Below are positions 1 through 6,731 of a stretch of DNA of 17,559 nucleotides, piece after piece; positions within the stretch are counted from its first letter, which is position 1, and each line of letters begins with the position of its first letter. The DNA is from CAZPAV01 sp964584755. Its GTDB lineage: Bacteria > Actinomycetota > Acidimicrobiia > Spongiisociales > UBA5794. The translations under genes were made by a program, and so were the position numbers. Below the pieces are notes generated by a model. It was not told the DNA's origin. It did not search any database and was given only the letters and a program-made list of their open reading frames with translations. The stretch covers positions 1 to 17,559 of the forward strand of contig CAZPAV010000053.1 of assembly GCA_964584755.1 (NCBI GenBank), in the 5' to 3' direction.

Positions 1-4
1 CGCG

Positions 5-856
5 GTGTGGCGCCTCCGGCGTCGGGAGCTCTCCCTCGTCGGCCACCCCCTCGTCATGGGGATCCTCAACGTCACCCCGGACTCCTTCTCCGACGGCGGT
101 CGCTTCCCCGACCCGGCGGCGGCGATCGCGGCGGGTCGGGGCCTCGTCGCCGACGGAGCCGACCTCGTCGACGTCGGCGGCGAGTCGACCCGGCCGGGCT
201 CCCGGCCGGTGCCGGCGGAGGTGGAGCGGGAACGGGTGCTCCCCGTCGTGCGGGCCCTCGCCGCGGAGGGCGTCGTCGTCTCGATCGACACCACGAAGGC
301 CGAGGTGGCCGCGGCGGCGCTCGAGGCGGGTGCCGAGGTGGTGAACGACGTCTCGGGACTCCGCACCCCGGAGATGCGGCGGCTCTGCGCCGCCCACGGC
401 GCCGGGGTCGTGGTGACGCACATGCAGGGCGACCCGGCGACGATGCAGGAGGCCCCCCACTACGGGGACGTCGTCGTCGAGGTCTTCGACTGGCTCCGGA
501 CCCAGGCCGCCCGCGTCGAGGAGGCGGGGATCGCTCCCGAGCGGATCGCCCTCGATCCCGGATTCGGGTTCGGGAAGACGTACCGGCAGAACCTCCTCCT
601 CCTCGCCGAGCTGCCGCGGCTGGTGGCGTTCGGATACCCGGTCCTCGTCGGCACGTCGCGCAAGACCTTCCTCGGCGTGGCGCTCGAGGAGGCGGGCCGG
701 CGCCGACCCCCGGCGGGCCGCGACGCGGCGACCGCCGCCACCCTGGCCCTCGCCGTCGCCGCCGGGGCGGCCGTCGTGCGGGTCCACGACGCCGCCATGG
801 CGACCGACGTGGTGCGCGTCGCCGACGCTATCGTTCGGGCCCCACGAGCGAGGTGA
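5..856 (+). CDS. folP: Dihydropteroate synthase (FolP)
   Basis: FolP condenses 6-hydroxymethyl-7,8-dihydropterin diphosphate with p-aminobenzoate to give 7,8-dihydropteroate, a cytosolic step of folate synthesis and the sulfonamide target. The TIM-barrel signatures are all visible in order: MGILNVTPDSFSDGG (about residues 18-32), DLVDVGGESTRPG (pterin/PABA loop 2), SIDTTKAEVA, VVNDVSGLR, THMQGDP, ALDPGFGFGKT, VGTSRKTFLG and the final RVHD (about 260). At 283 aa it is the usual family length. The GTG at position 5 is the first start in the window. The frame is open to the window edge, so the true start could lie slightly upstream, but the first motif is at its normal distance, so little or nothing is missing. 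The next gene's ATG lies 2 nt past the stop. The downstream folK places it in a folate operon. Confidence 0.96.
   Translation: MWRLRRRELSLVGHPLVMGILNVTPDSFSDGGRFPDPAAAIAAGRGLVADGADLVDVGGESTRPGSRPVPAEVERERVLPVVRALAAEGVVVSIDTTKAEVAAAALEAGAEVVNDVSGLRTPEMRRLCAAHGAGVVVTHMQGDPATMQEAPHYGDVVVEVFDWLRTQAARVEEAGIAPERIALDPGFGFGKTYRQNLLLLAELPRLVAFGYPVLVGTSRKTFLGVALEEAGRRRPPAGRDAATAATLALAVAAGAAVVRVHDAAMATDVVRVADAIVRAPRAR
829..834 (+). promoter_or_regulatory. Weak candidate -10 element inside the folP 3' end
   Basis: TATCGT, 25 nt upstream of the ATG at 859, fits the loose actinobacterial TANNNT -10 pattern. No convincing -35 is visible at the right spacing. It could give an internal start for the phosphatase-like gene, but in a genome of this composition such a match could be chance. 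Confidence 0.2.
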
Positions 857-858
857 GC

Positions 859-1335
859 ATGGCAGGGCTCGAACCGAGGGGCTTCCGGTGGGTCATCGCC
901 GGGCGACTCGCCGTCTCCGAACGGATCGGCGGGTACGGCTTCCAGCACCGCCGGGTGCGTCGCGAGGAGGAGATCGTCTGGCTCAAGGAGCAGGGTATCA
1001 ACGCCGTGCTCAGCCTCCTCGGCTCCAGCCAGAACCGGGCCGCCTACGAGGCCGCGGGGTTCACCTTCCACGCCGTCCCGCTGGAGGGCCAGCTCGAGGA
1101 CGCCGCGGCCGTCCGGCGGGTCTTCGAGGCCATGGATCGGGCCCTCGCGCCCCGGGAGGCCGCGGTGCTCGTGCACCGCGACACCATCGACGACACCGTC
1201 GCCGGGCTCCTCGCCGGGTACCTCGTGCACTGCGGACTCGTCGAGGACCCCATCATCGCCACCTCCGTCATCCAGGAGATCGTGGGACGGCCCATCGGGC
1301 CGGAGGGCCGCAGGCTCATCCCCGTCAGGCACTGA
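859..1335 (+). CDS. Dual-specificity-phosphatase-like protein lacking the catalytic Cys and Arg (pseudophosphatase-like)
   Basis: This is a 158-aa cytosolic protein starting at ATG 859, with GAGG at 849-852 as a likely ribosome binding site. Its layout resembles small bacterial dual-specificity phosphatases: an N-terminal GFRWVIAGRLAVSER segment (residues 8-22), a helix ending in WLKEQGINAVLSLL (41-54), a strand-loop FHAVPLEGQ (70-78), then AAVLVHRDTIDDTVAGLLAGYL (101-122), where the HCX5R P-loop should be, and a C-terminal helix ending GRPIGPEGRR (143-152). At the P-loop the Cys is Arg107 and the Arg is Thr113, and the usual Asp-bearing loop has Glu76. Both essential phosphatase residues are therefore absent, and I infer a binding or regulatory role rather than catalysis. 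The gene sits 2 nt after folP and 3 nt before folK, the slot that holds folB in many actinobacteria. It has no FolB sequence features. The family assignment rests on pattern only. Confidence 0.7.
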   Translation: MAGLEPRGFRWVIAGRLAVSERIGGYGFQHRRVRREEEIVWLKEQGINAVLSLLGSSQNRAAYEAAGFTFHAVPLEGQLEDAAAVRRVFEAMDRALAPREAAVLVHRDTIDDTVAGLLAGYLVHCGLVEDPIIATSVIQEIVGRPIGPEGRRLIPVRH

Positions 1336-1338
1336 GCG

Positions 1339-2670
1339 GTGCCCCGCGTCGCGATCGGGCTCGGGTCCAACGTCGGTGACCGGGAGGGCCATCTCGCCTC
1401 CGCCGTGTCGGAGCTCCGGGCCCTGGGGACGCTCGTCGCCGTCGCACCGCTGTTCGAGACCGCTCCGGTCGGAGGCCCGGCGCAGGCGTCGTTCCTCAAC
1501 GGCGCCGTCCTCCTCGAGACGCCACGCCCACCCCGCGAGCTCCTCGGGGGGCTCCTCGCGATCGAGGATCGACACGGCCGGCGCAGGGACGAGCGCTGGG
1601 GACCCCGACCGCTCGATCTCGACCTGCTCCTCTACGGGGACGAGGCCCTCGTCGAGCCCGGTCTGGAGGTCCCCCATCCCCGGATGCGGTCCCGCCGTTT
1701 CGTGCTCGAGCCGTTGGCCGCGCTCGATCCGGGGGCGCGGCTCCCGGATGGCGCCGCGGTCATGGGATTGCTCGAGGCGGTCGCCGACCAGGAGGTCCGT
1801 CCGGTCACCGGCGGGTACGACCTCGCCGCGGGGCGGTGGATGACCTCGCTCGTCGCGGCCACCGAGGTGATCCCCGACGGCGACGGGTTCCGGGCCCGGG
1901 CCGGGTCCGACTGGGAGAACACCCTCGGGTCCGTGTTCGGCGGGGTCCCGATGGGGATGGCGCTCAGGGCCGCCGCCGCGGTGGCCCCGGGCCTCCGACC
2001 GCTGACGCTCTCGTACGGATTCCTCGGACCCATCCGGTCGGAGGATCCGGTCCGGATCGCCGTGACGGTGCTGCGCCGGGCCACCCGCAGCGCCACCGTG
2101 CGGGCGGTCCTCTCCACCGGCGAGCGGACGGTCGGCGTGGGGCGGGTCCGGCTCGTCGTCGGCGACGCCGCGCCCGAGCGCGCCCGGCCGGCCCCTGCGG
2201 CTCCCCCCCCGGGCGCGTGCCGTTCTCGCCCTCGGCTCCTCGAGGAGCTCCAGGTCCCGGTGTCGGCCGCCATCCGCAACTGGACGATGTGGGAACCGGA
2301 GGACCCGGTGGACCACGAGGGTCGCGCCCTCGCCTGGTCCCCGGCACCGGTCGTGGCCCCGGAGGACCCGGTCCTCGCCGCGCTCGCCACCCTGCCTGCC
2401 CTCGATGCCCTCGCCTGGCGGACGGTGACCCCCTTCGACGGCAGGGCCGTCATGCCGGCGACGCCCACCATGGAGATCGCCGTCTCCTTCCATCACCTCG
2501 CCTCCCGGTCGGGATGGCACCGCACCGAGGCGCGTCTCGTCGCCACGGGAGGTGGGTACGGAACGGGGACGGTGGGGGTTTGGGACGCGCCGGGACGACT
2601 CCTCGGCTCCGCCCTGGTGACGATGGCCGTCATGCCGCGCCGGGATGCCGAGGGGCGCCGGGGCGTTTAG
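1339..2670 (+). CDS. folK: FolK (HPPK) fused to a double-hotdog acyl-CoA thioesterase-like module
   Basis: The N-terminal part (1 to about 165) is 6-hydroxymethyl-dihydropterin pyrophosphokinase, which transfers diphosphate from ATP to 6-hydroxymethyl-dihydropterin and supplies FolP. Visible motifs are AIGLGSNVGDR (5-15), FETAPVGGPAQASFLNGAV, RWGPRPLDLDLLLYGD (86-101, with the Mg-binding D93 and D95) and VPHPRMRSRRFVLEPL (111-126). With no stop, the frame runs on into two hotdog-like halves, about 168-277 (with SVFGGVPMGMALRAA) and about 300-433 (TPTMEIAVSFHHL, then YGTGTVGVWD), joined by an Ala/Pro-rich linker. This resembles the TesB/4HBT_3 group, but the C-terminal TesB catalytic Asp and the QEG segment are not evident. 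The total is 443 aa against about 160 for normal FolK. The GTG start at 1339 lies 3 nt after the previous stop. An internal ATG at 1840 (Met168) could start a separate thioesterase. The fusion substrate is unknown. Confidence 0.85.
   Translation: MPRVAIGLGSNVGDREGHLASAVSELRALGTLVAVAPLFETAPVGGPAQASFLNGAVLLETPRPPRELLGGLLAIEDRHGRRRDERWGPRPLDLDLLLYGDEALVEPGLEVPHPRMRSRRFVLEPLAALDPGARLPDGAAVMGLLEAVADQEVRPVTGGYDLAAGRWMTSLVAATEVIPDGDGFRARAGSDWENTLGSVFGGVPMGMALRAAAAVAPGLRPLTLSYGFLGPIRSEDPVRIAVTVLRRATRSATVRAVLSTGERTVGVGRVRLVVGDAAPERARPAPAAPPPGACRSRPRLLEELQVPVSAAIRNWTMWEPEDPVDHEGRALAWSPAPVVAPEDPVLAALATLPALDALAWRTVTPFDGRAVMPATPTMEIAVSFHHLASRSGWHRTEARLVATGGGYGTGTVGVWDAPGRLLGSALVTMAVMPRRDAEGRRGV
2203..2210 (+). 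repeat. C8 homopolymer tract in the linker of the FolK-hotdog fusion
   Basis: Eight consecutive C residues lie in the Ala/Pro-rich linker between the two hotdog halves, within codons for the PPP run near residues 289-291. Slippage of one base would frameshift the last third of the protein. It is either a benign consequence of Pro codons in a GC-rich genome or a slippage-prone site. Confidence 0.6.
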
Positions 2671-2673
2671 CCT
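2668..2673 (+). promoter_or_regulatory. Weak candidate -10 element before the DUF2520-panC-coaX-lysS genes
   Basis: TAGCCT overlaps the stop codon of the upstream gene and lies 35 nt before the TTG start at 2709. It fits the TANNNT pattern of actinobacterial -10 boxes, and no good -35 is seen. The 38-nt gap after the fusion gene is the largest break in this otherwise tightly packed operon, which makes an internal promoter plausible but unproven. Confidence 0.25.
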
Positions 2674-2708
2674 GCGGCCCGGACCGATACCCGGAAAGGA
2701 TCGGAACC

Positions 2709-3524
2709 TTGCGTCTCACCCTCGTCGGACCCGGAAGAGCGGGGATGGCCCTCGCCCTGGCCGCCCGTCGCGCCGGGCACGAGCTGTGCGGCGTCATCGC
2801 CCGACGCGCCACCGCGGCGGAGGCCGCCGCCCGCCGTCTCGACACCCGCGCCGTCCCCGCCGGGGCCCCGATCCCCGCCTGCGACCTCCTCCTCGTGGCG
2901 GTGCGCGACGACGCGATCGCCGCCACGGCCGCGGAGCTGGCCGAGCGCGCCGCGGCGGTGGTGGCGGCGGTGCACCTCTCGGGGGCGACGTCGGTGGCCT
3001 CGCTCGAGCCGCTCGCCTGCCGGGGCGTGGCGGTCGGGGCGTTCCACCCCCTGCAGACGCTCCCCACGCCGGAGGCGGGCGCCGAGCGCCTCGCGGGAGC
3101 CGGGGTGGGGATCACCGCCTCCGGGCCGCTGCGGGACCGACTCTTCGATCTCGCCCGCTCCCTCGGGGCGGTCCCGTTCTCCGTCGCGGACGAGCGGAAG
3201 CCGTGCTACCACGCCGCGGCGGCGGCCGCGGCGAACTTCCCGCTCGTCGCCTTCGCCATGGCCGAGGACCTCTTCACCGCGGCGGGGGTCCCCTTCGCCG
3301 CGGCGCGACCACTCGTGGAGGCGGCGGTGGCGAACGCCTTCGAGCTGGGGGTGCGCGCCTCCCTGACCGGACCCGTGGCGCGGGGTGACGTCGAGACGGT
3401 GCGCCACCAGCTCGCCGCCGTGGCGGCCGCGGCTCCCGAGTGGGAGCCGACGTTCCGGGGGCTCGTGGGCGTCCTCGCCCGTCTCGCCGGTCGCGAGGAG
3501 GCGTTTCGGGAGGTGACGGGGTGA
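2709..3524 (+). CDS. Rossmann-fold DUF2520 oxidoreductase-like protein
   Basis: A 271-aa protein. The N-terminus reads MRLTLVGPGRAGMALALAA, with a GxGxxG dinucleotide-binding loop at G7-P8-G9-R10-A11-G12, followed by a Rossmann domain with LLLVAVRDDAI and VHLSGA strands (about 1-130). The C-terminal helical DUF2520 half contains FHPLQTLPTPEAG and the conserved ERKPCYHAAAAAAANF segment. The TTG start at 2709 is preferred because the Rossmann strand begins there and GGAAAGGA (2693-2700) lies 8 nt upstream. The family resembles NADP-dependent ketopantoate, pyrroline-carboxylate and F420-type reductases, and in many actinobacteria it sits directly before panC, as here. A role in pantothenate synthesis, for example ketopantoate reduction in place of PanE, is therefore an attractive inference from context. 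The stop overlaps panC by 4 nt (GTGA). The substrate is unknown. Confidence 0.88.
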   Translation: MRLTLVGPGRAGMALALAARRAGHELCGVIARRATAAEAAARRLDTRAVPAGAPIPACDLLLVAVRDDAIAATAAELAERAAAVVAAVHLSGATSVASLEPLACRGVAVGAFHPLQTLPTPEAGAERLAGAGVGITASGPLRDRLFDLARSLGAVPFSVADERKPCYHAAAAAAANFPLVAFAMAEDLFTAAGVPFAAARPLVEAAVANAFELGVRASLTGPVARGDVETVRHQLAAVAAAAPEWEPTFRGLVGVLARLAGREEAFREVTG

Positions 3525-4414
3525 GGATCGTGACCACGTTCGCGGCCGCCCGGGAGGGACGGGGACGCGTCGGTCTCGTCCCGACGATGGGGTACCTCCA
3601 CGAAGGTCATCTGAGCCTCGTGCGCGCCGCCCGGCGCGACTGCGACACCGTCGTCGTGAGCCTCTTCGTCAACCCGCTCCAGTTCGGGCCCGGCGAGGAC
3701 CTCGACCGGTACCCGCGTGACCTCGATCGAGACGCCGGGCTGGCCGCCGTCTCCGGTGCCGACATCCTGTTCGCCCCGGAGACGACGGTCATGTACCCGG
3801 AGCCCCCCCGGACCCGGGTCGTCGTCTCCGGCCTCACGGACCGCATGGAGGGGGCGCATCGGCCGGGGCACTTCGTCGGTGTCGCCACCGTCGTCGCCAA
3901 GCTCTTCGCCGGGATCCGCCCGGACCGCGCCTACTTCGGCCGGAAGGACGCCCAGCAGCTCGCGGTGGTGCGCCGGCTCGCCCGGGATCTGTCGTTCCCC
4001 CTCGAGGTGGTGGGGGCGCCGACGGTGCGGGAGGCCGACGGCGTGGCGCTGTCGAGTCGCAACACGTACCTCGACCCGCGGGAGCGGCAGGCGGCGCGGG
4101 CGCTCTCGCGCGGGCTCATGGCCGCCGCGGACGCCGTCGAGGAGGGGGAACGCGACGGCTCCGTCCTCGAGTCCCTCGCCTGGAAGGCGATGGAGGCCGA
4201 GCCGCTCGTCCGTCCCGAGTACGCCGAGCTCGCCTCCCAGGAGGAGGTGTCCCGCCTGGATCGGCTCGACCGACCTGCGTTCCTCGCCGTCGCCGCCCGC
4301 GTCGGCGAGACGCGACTCATCGACAACGTCCACGTCGACCTGCACGAGGGACGTCTCGTCCCGGATCGAGGAGTGCGGCTGACCGGGACGAGCGTGCTGT
4401 ACCGGGAGGAGTGA
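3521..4414 (+). CDS. panC: Pantothenate synthetase (PanC)
   Basis: PanC ligates pantoate and beta-alanine using ATP, via a pantoyl-adenylate intermediate, to make pantothenate for CoA. The class I aminoacyl-tRNA-synthetase-like nucleotidyltransferase fold is evident. PTMGYLHEGHLSLV carries the HxGH signature at H27/H30, followed by NPLQFGPGEDLDRYPR, FVGVATVVAKLF, YFGRKDAQQL (about 138-147) and VREADGVALSSRNTYL, with the KMSKS-equivalent loop SSRN at 178-181. The protein has 297 aa from the GTG at 3521, which overlaps the preceding stop by 4 nt and suggests translational coupling. A GTG at 3530 is a slightly shorter alternative. The stop overlaps the coaX ATG by 1 nt. panD (aspartate decarboxylase, the beta-alanine source), which follows panC in mycobacteria, is not here and must be elsewhere or replaced. 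Confidence 0.96.
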   Translation: MRIVTTFAAAREGRGRVGLVPTMGYLHEGHLSLVRAARRDCDTVVVSLFVNPLQFGPGEDLDRYPRDLDRDAGLAAVSGADILFAPETTVMYPEPPRTRVVVSGLTDRMEGAHRPGHFVGVATVVAKLFAGIRPDRAYFGRKDAQQLAVVRRLARDLSFPLEVVGAPTVREADGVALSSRNTYLDPRERQAARALSRGLMAAADAVEEGERDGSVLESLAWKAMEAEPLVRPEYAELASQEEVSRLDRLDRPAFLAVAARVGETRLIDNVHVDLHEGRLVPDRGVRLTGTSVLYREE

Positions 4415-5187
4415 TGCTGCTCGCCATCGACGTCGGGAACACCCAGATGGTGCTCGGGATGTTTCGCGGGACCGAGCTCGTCGGACACTGGCGCTTCGGC
4501 ACGGATCCGCGGCGCACCGCCGACGAGACGCGCTGGGAGCTCCTCGGCGTGCTGCGTCTCGACGGGTTCACGCCCAAGGACATCGGGGGCGTCTGCATCT
4601 CGAGCGTGGTTCCTGCGGTCACCGCGACCCTCCGTCTGGCGGCGCCCTCCCTGGCCCACGGTCCGGTCGTCGTCGTCGAGCCGGGGGTGCGAACCGGCAT
4701 GCCGATCCACATCGACAACCCGCGTGAGGTCGGCGCCGACCGGATCGTGAACTCGGTGGCGGTCCGGGAGCGGTACGGTGCGCCGGCGGTCGTCGTCGAC
4801 TTCGGCACCTCGACGAACTTCGACGTCGTCGGCGGGGACGGCGCCTACCTGGGTGGCGCCATCGCGCCCGGCCTCGAGATCGCGACGAATGCGCTCATCG
4901 GGGGTACCGCCGCCCTCCGGCGGGTCGAGTTCACCGCCCCCCGATCCCCGATCGGGAAGGGGACCGTCGAGGCGATCCAGGCGGGCGCGCTGTACGGCCA
5001 CGCCGGGCTCGTCGACGGCATCATGGACCGGATCGTCGCCGCCCTCGGAGAGGAACCGGTGAGGGTCGCCACCGGAGGTCTGGCGTCTACCATCGTCCCC
5101 CACTGTCGCAGCGTCGAGATCGTCGACGAGTTCCTCACCCTCGAGGGCCTGCGGCTCATCTTCGAACGGAACGAGGAACGGACATGA
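4414..5187 (+). CDS. coaX: Type III pantothenate kinase (CoaX)
   Basis: CoaX phosphorylates pantothenate with ATP, the first step from vitamin to CoA. The type III enzymes are ASKHA-fold, need a monovalent cation and are not feedback-inhibited by CoA. Visible motifs are LLAIDVGNTQMVLG at the N-terminus (catalytic D6), REVGADRIVNSVA (GADR at 107-110), VVVDFGTSTNFDVV (cation-site D129), YLGGAIAPGLEIATNAL and GKGTVEAIQAGALYGHAGL. The length of 257 aa is normal. I prefer ATG 4414 over GTG 4411 because GGGAGG (4404-4409) then has a usable 4-nt spacing and the protein begins exactly at the phosphate-binding strand. It overlaps the panC stop by 1 nt and the lysS start by 4 nt (ATGA). Confidence 0.95.
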   Translation: MLLAIDVGNTQMVLGMFRGTELVGHWRFGTDPRRTADETRWELLGVLRLDGFTPKDIGGVCISSVVPAVTATLRLAAPSLAHGPVVVVEPGVRTGMPIHIDNPREVGADRIVNSVAVRERYGAPAVVVDFGTSTNFDVVGGDGAYLGGAIAPGLEIATNALIGGTAALRRVEFTAPRSPIGKGTVEAIQAGALYGHAGLVDGIMDRIVAALGEEPVRVATGGLASTIVPHCRSVEIVDEFLTLEGLRLIFERNEERT

Positions 5188-6722
5188 ACGAGGACGCGGG
5201 CGGCGAGCACCCCGACGCATCGGACACGCTCGACGATCGCCGCGGTCTCGCCGACCATCCCCTGACGGCGCGGCGGCTCGCCAAGCTCGACGCGCTCCGC
5301 GCCGCGGGGATCGACCCGTACCCGGTGGGCGCTTTCGCTCCCACGACGACGGCCGCCGAGCTCGGGACCGAGTACGCCGACCTCCCTCCCGGGAGCGGCA
5401 CGGGGCGACGGGTCGCGGTGGGAGGCCGGCTCGTCGGTCGACGTGACCTCGGGCGGCTCGTCTTCGGTGTCCTCCAGGACGTCACGGGGAGGATCCAGCT
5501 CTTCTGCGACGAGCGAATCCTCGGAGACGCATCGATGGCGGCGTTCCGGAGGCTCGACGTCGGCGACTGGATCGGCGTCCACGGCGAGGTGATGACGACC
5601 CGGCGTGGCGAGCTCTCGGTGCGCGTCGAGGAGTTCCTGCTCCTCGCCAAGTCGCTCCGGCCCCTCCCGGAGAAGTGGCATGGCCTCCAGGACGTCGAAC
5701 AGCGGCACCGGCGCAGGTACGTCGACCTCATCGTCAACGAGCGGGCTCGGGCGACGGTCCGGGCGCGCAGCCGCATCGTCACCGCGCTCCGCGAGGCGTT
5801 CGACTCCCGCGGGTTCCTCGAGGTGGAGACCCCCGTGCTCCAGGCACGGCCCGGGGGCGCGCTGGCGCGACCCTTCGTGACCCATCACCACGCGCTCGAT
5901 CTCGACATGTACCTGCGGATCGCGCTCGAGCTCCATCTCAAGCGCCTCGTCGTCGGCGGTTTCGAACGGGTGTACGAGATCGGGCGGGTGTTCCGCAACG
6001 AGGGGGTCTCGCCGCGCCACAACCCCGAGTTCACCATGCTCGAGGCCTACCTCGCCTACGCCGACTACGTCGACGTCATGAACCTCGTGGAGAACGTCGT
6101 CGTGGAGGTCGCCGAGGCCGTGTCGGGGACGGCCCTGCGGGAGGGAGGAGGGCGGCCGCTCGACCTCGCCCCTCCGTGGCGACGGGTGACCGTGCTCGAC
6201 GCGGTGGAGGAGCGGACCGGCGTGCGTTTCGACCTGGGCGGCTCCCGCGCCGAGGCCGCGGCGCGGGCGGAGGGCCTCGGCGTGGCCGTCGCCGACGACT
6301 GGGGGATCGGCAAGATCCTCACCGAGGTCTTCGAGGCTCGGGTGGAGGGGACGCTGTGGGAGCCCACCTTCGTGCTCGACTACCCCAAGGAGGTCTCGCC
6401 CCTGGCCCGCACCCACCGGGAGGATCCGCGGCTGACGGAGCGCTTCGAGCTCATCGTCGCCGGCCGGGAGCTCGCCAACGCCTTCTCCGAGCTCAACGAC
6501 CCCCTCGAGCAGCGGCGCCGCTTCGAGGCACAGGCCGCGGCCCGAGCCGCAGGAGACGAGGAGGCCCACGTCGTCGACGAGGACTTCCTTCGCGCCCTCG
6601 AGTACGGCATGCCCCCCACCGGCGGCCTCGGGATCGGGGTCGATCGTCTCGTCATGCTCCTCACCGGGGAGGAGAGCATCCGTGAGGTGATCCTCTTCCC
6701 CGCCCTCCGGCCCGAGCACTGA
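5184..6722 (+). CDS. lysS: Lysyl-tRNA synthetase, class II (LysS)
   Basis: LysS charges tRNA-Lys with lysine. The 512-aa protein has an N-terminal OB-fold anticodon-binding domain (about 68-165, GRLVGRRDLGRLVFGVLQD) and a class II catalytic core. Motif 1 is around FLEVETPVLQ. GGALARPFVTHHHALDLDM precedes motif 2, FERVYEIGRVFRNEG (about 260-274), which is followed by SPRHNPEFTMLEAYLAYADY. AGRELANAFSELNDP is present, and motif 3, GLGIGVDRLVMLLTG, is near 480-495. The first 40 residues are a variable extension. The ATG overlaps the coaX stop by 4 nt, with GAGG about 8 nt upstream. coaX-lysS adjacency is typical of actinobacteria. It ends 9 nt from the 3' end of the convergent polyprenyl synthase gene, with no clear hairpin terminator between them. 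Confidence 0.97.
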   Translation: MNEDAGGEHPDASDTLDDRRGLADHPLTARRLAKLDALRAAGIDPYPVGAFAPTTTAAELGTEYADLPPGSGTGRRVAVGGRLVGRRDLGRLVFGVLQDVTGRIQLFCDERILGDASMAAFRRLDVGDWIGVHGEVMTTRRGELSVRVEEFLLLAKSLRPLPEKWHGLQDVEQRHRRRYVDLIVNERARATVRARSRIVTALREAFDSRGFLEVETPVLQARPGGALARPFVTHHHALDLDMYLRIALELHLKRLVVGGFERVYEIGRVFRNEGVSPRHNPEFTMLEAYLAYADYVDVMNLVENVVVEVAEAVSGTALREGGGRPLDLAPPWRRVTVLDAVEERTGVRFDLGGSRAEAAARAEGLGVAVADDWGIGKILTEVFEARVEGTLWEPTFVLDYPKEVSPLARTHREDPRLTERFELIVAGRELANAFSELNDPLEQRRRFEAQAAARAAGDEEAHVVDEDFLRALEYGMPPTGGLGIGVDRLVMLLTGEESIREVILFPALRPEH

Positions 6723-6731
6723 GCGGGACGG

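Noticed and set aside
460..2520. A 686-codon minus-strand frame opposite folP-folK
   Set aside because: The product is low-complexity Gly/Arg/Glu/Pro sequence with no recognisable domain, opposite well-supported genes.
1840..2670. A separate thioesterase gene starting at ATG 1840
   Set aside because: There is no stop between the FolK and hotdog parts and no clear ribosome binding site at the right distance, so a fusion is the simpler reading. It is kept as an alternative in the feature entry.
4845..6719. A 624-codon minus-strand frame opposite coaX-lysS
   Set aside because: It is a mirror of the lysS coding sequence with no motifs; a composition artefact.
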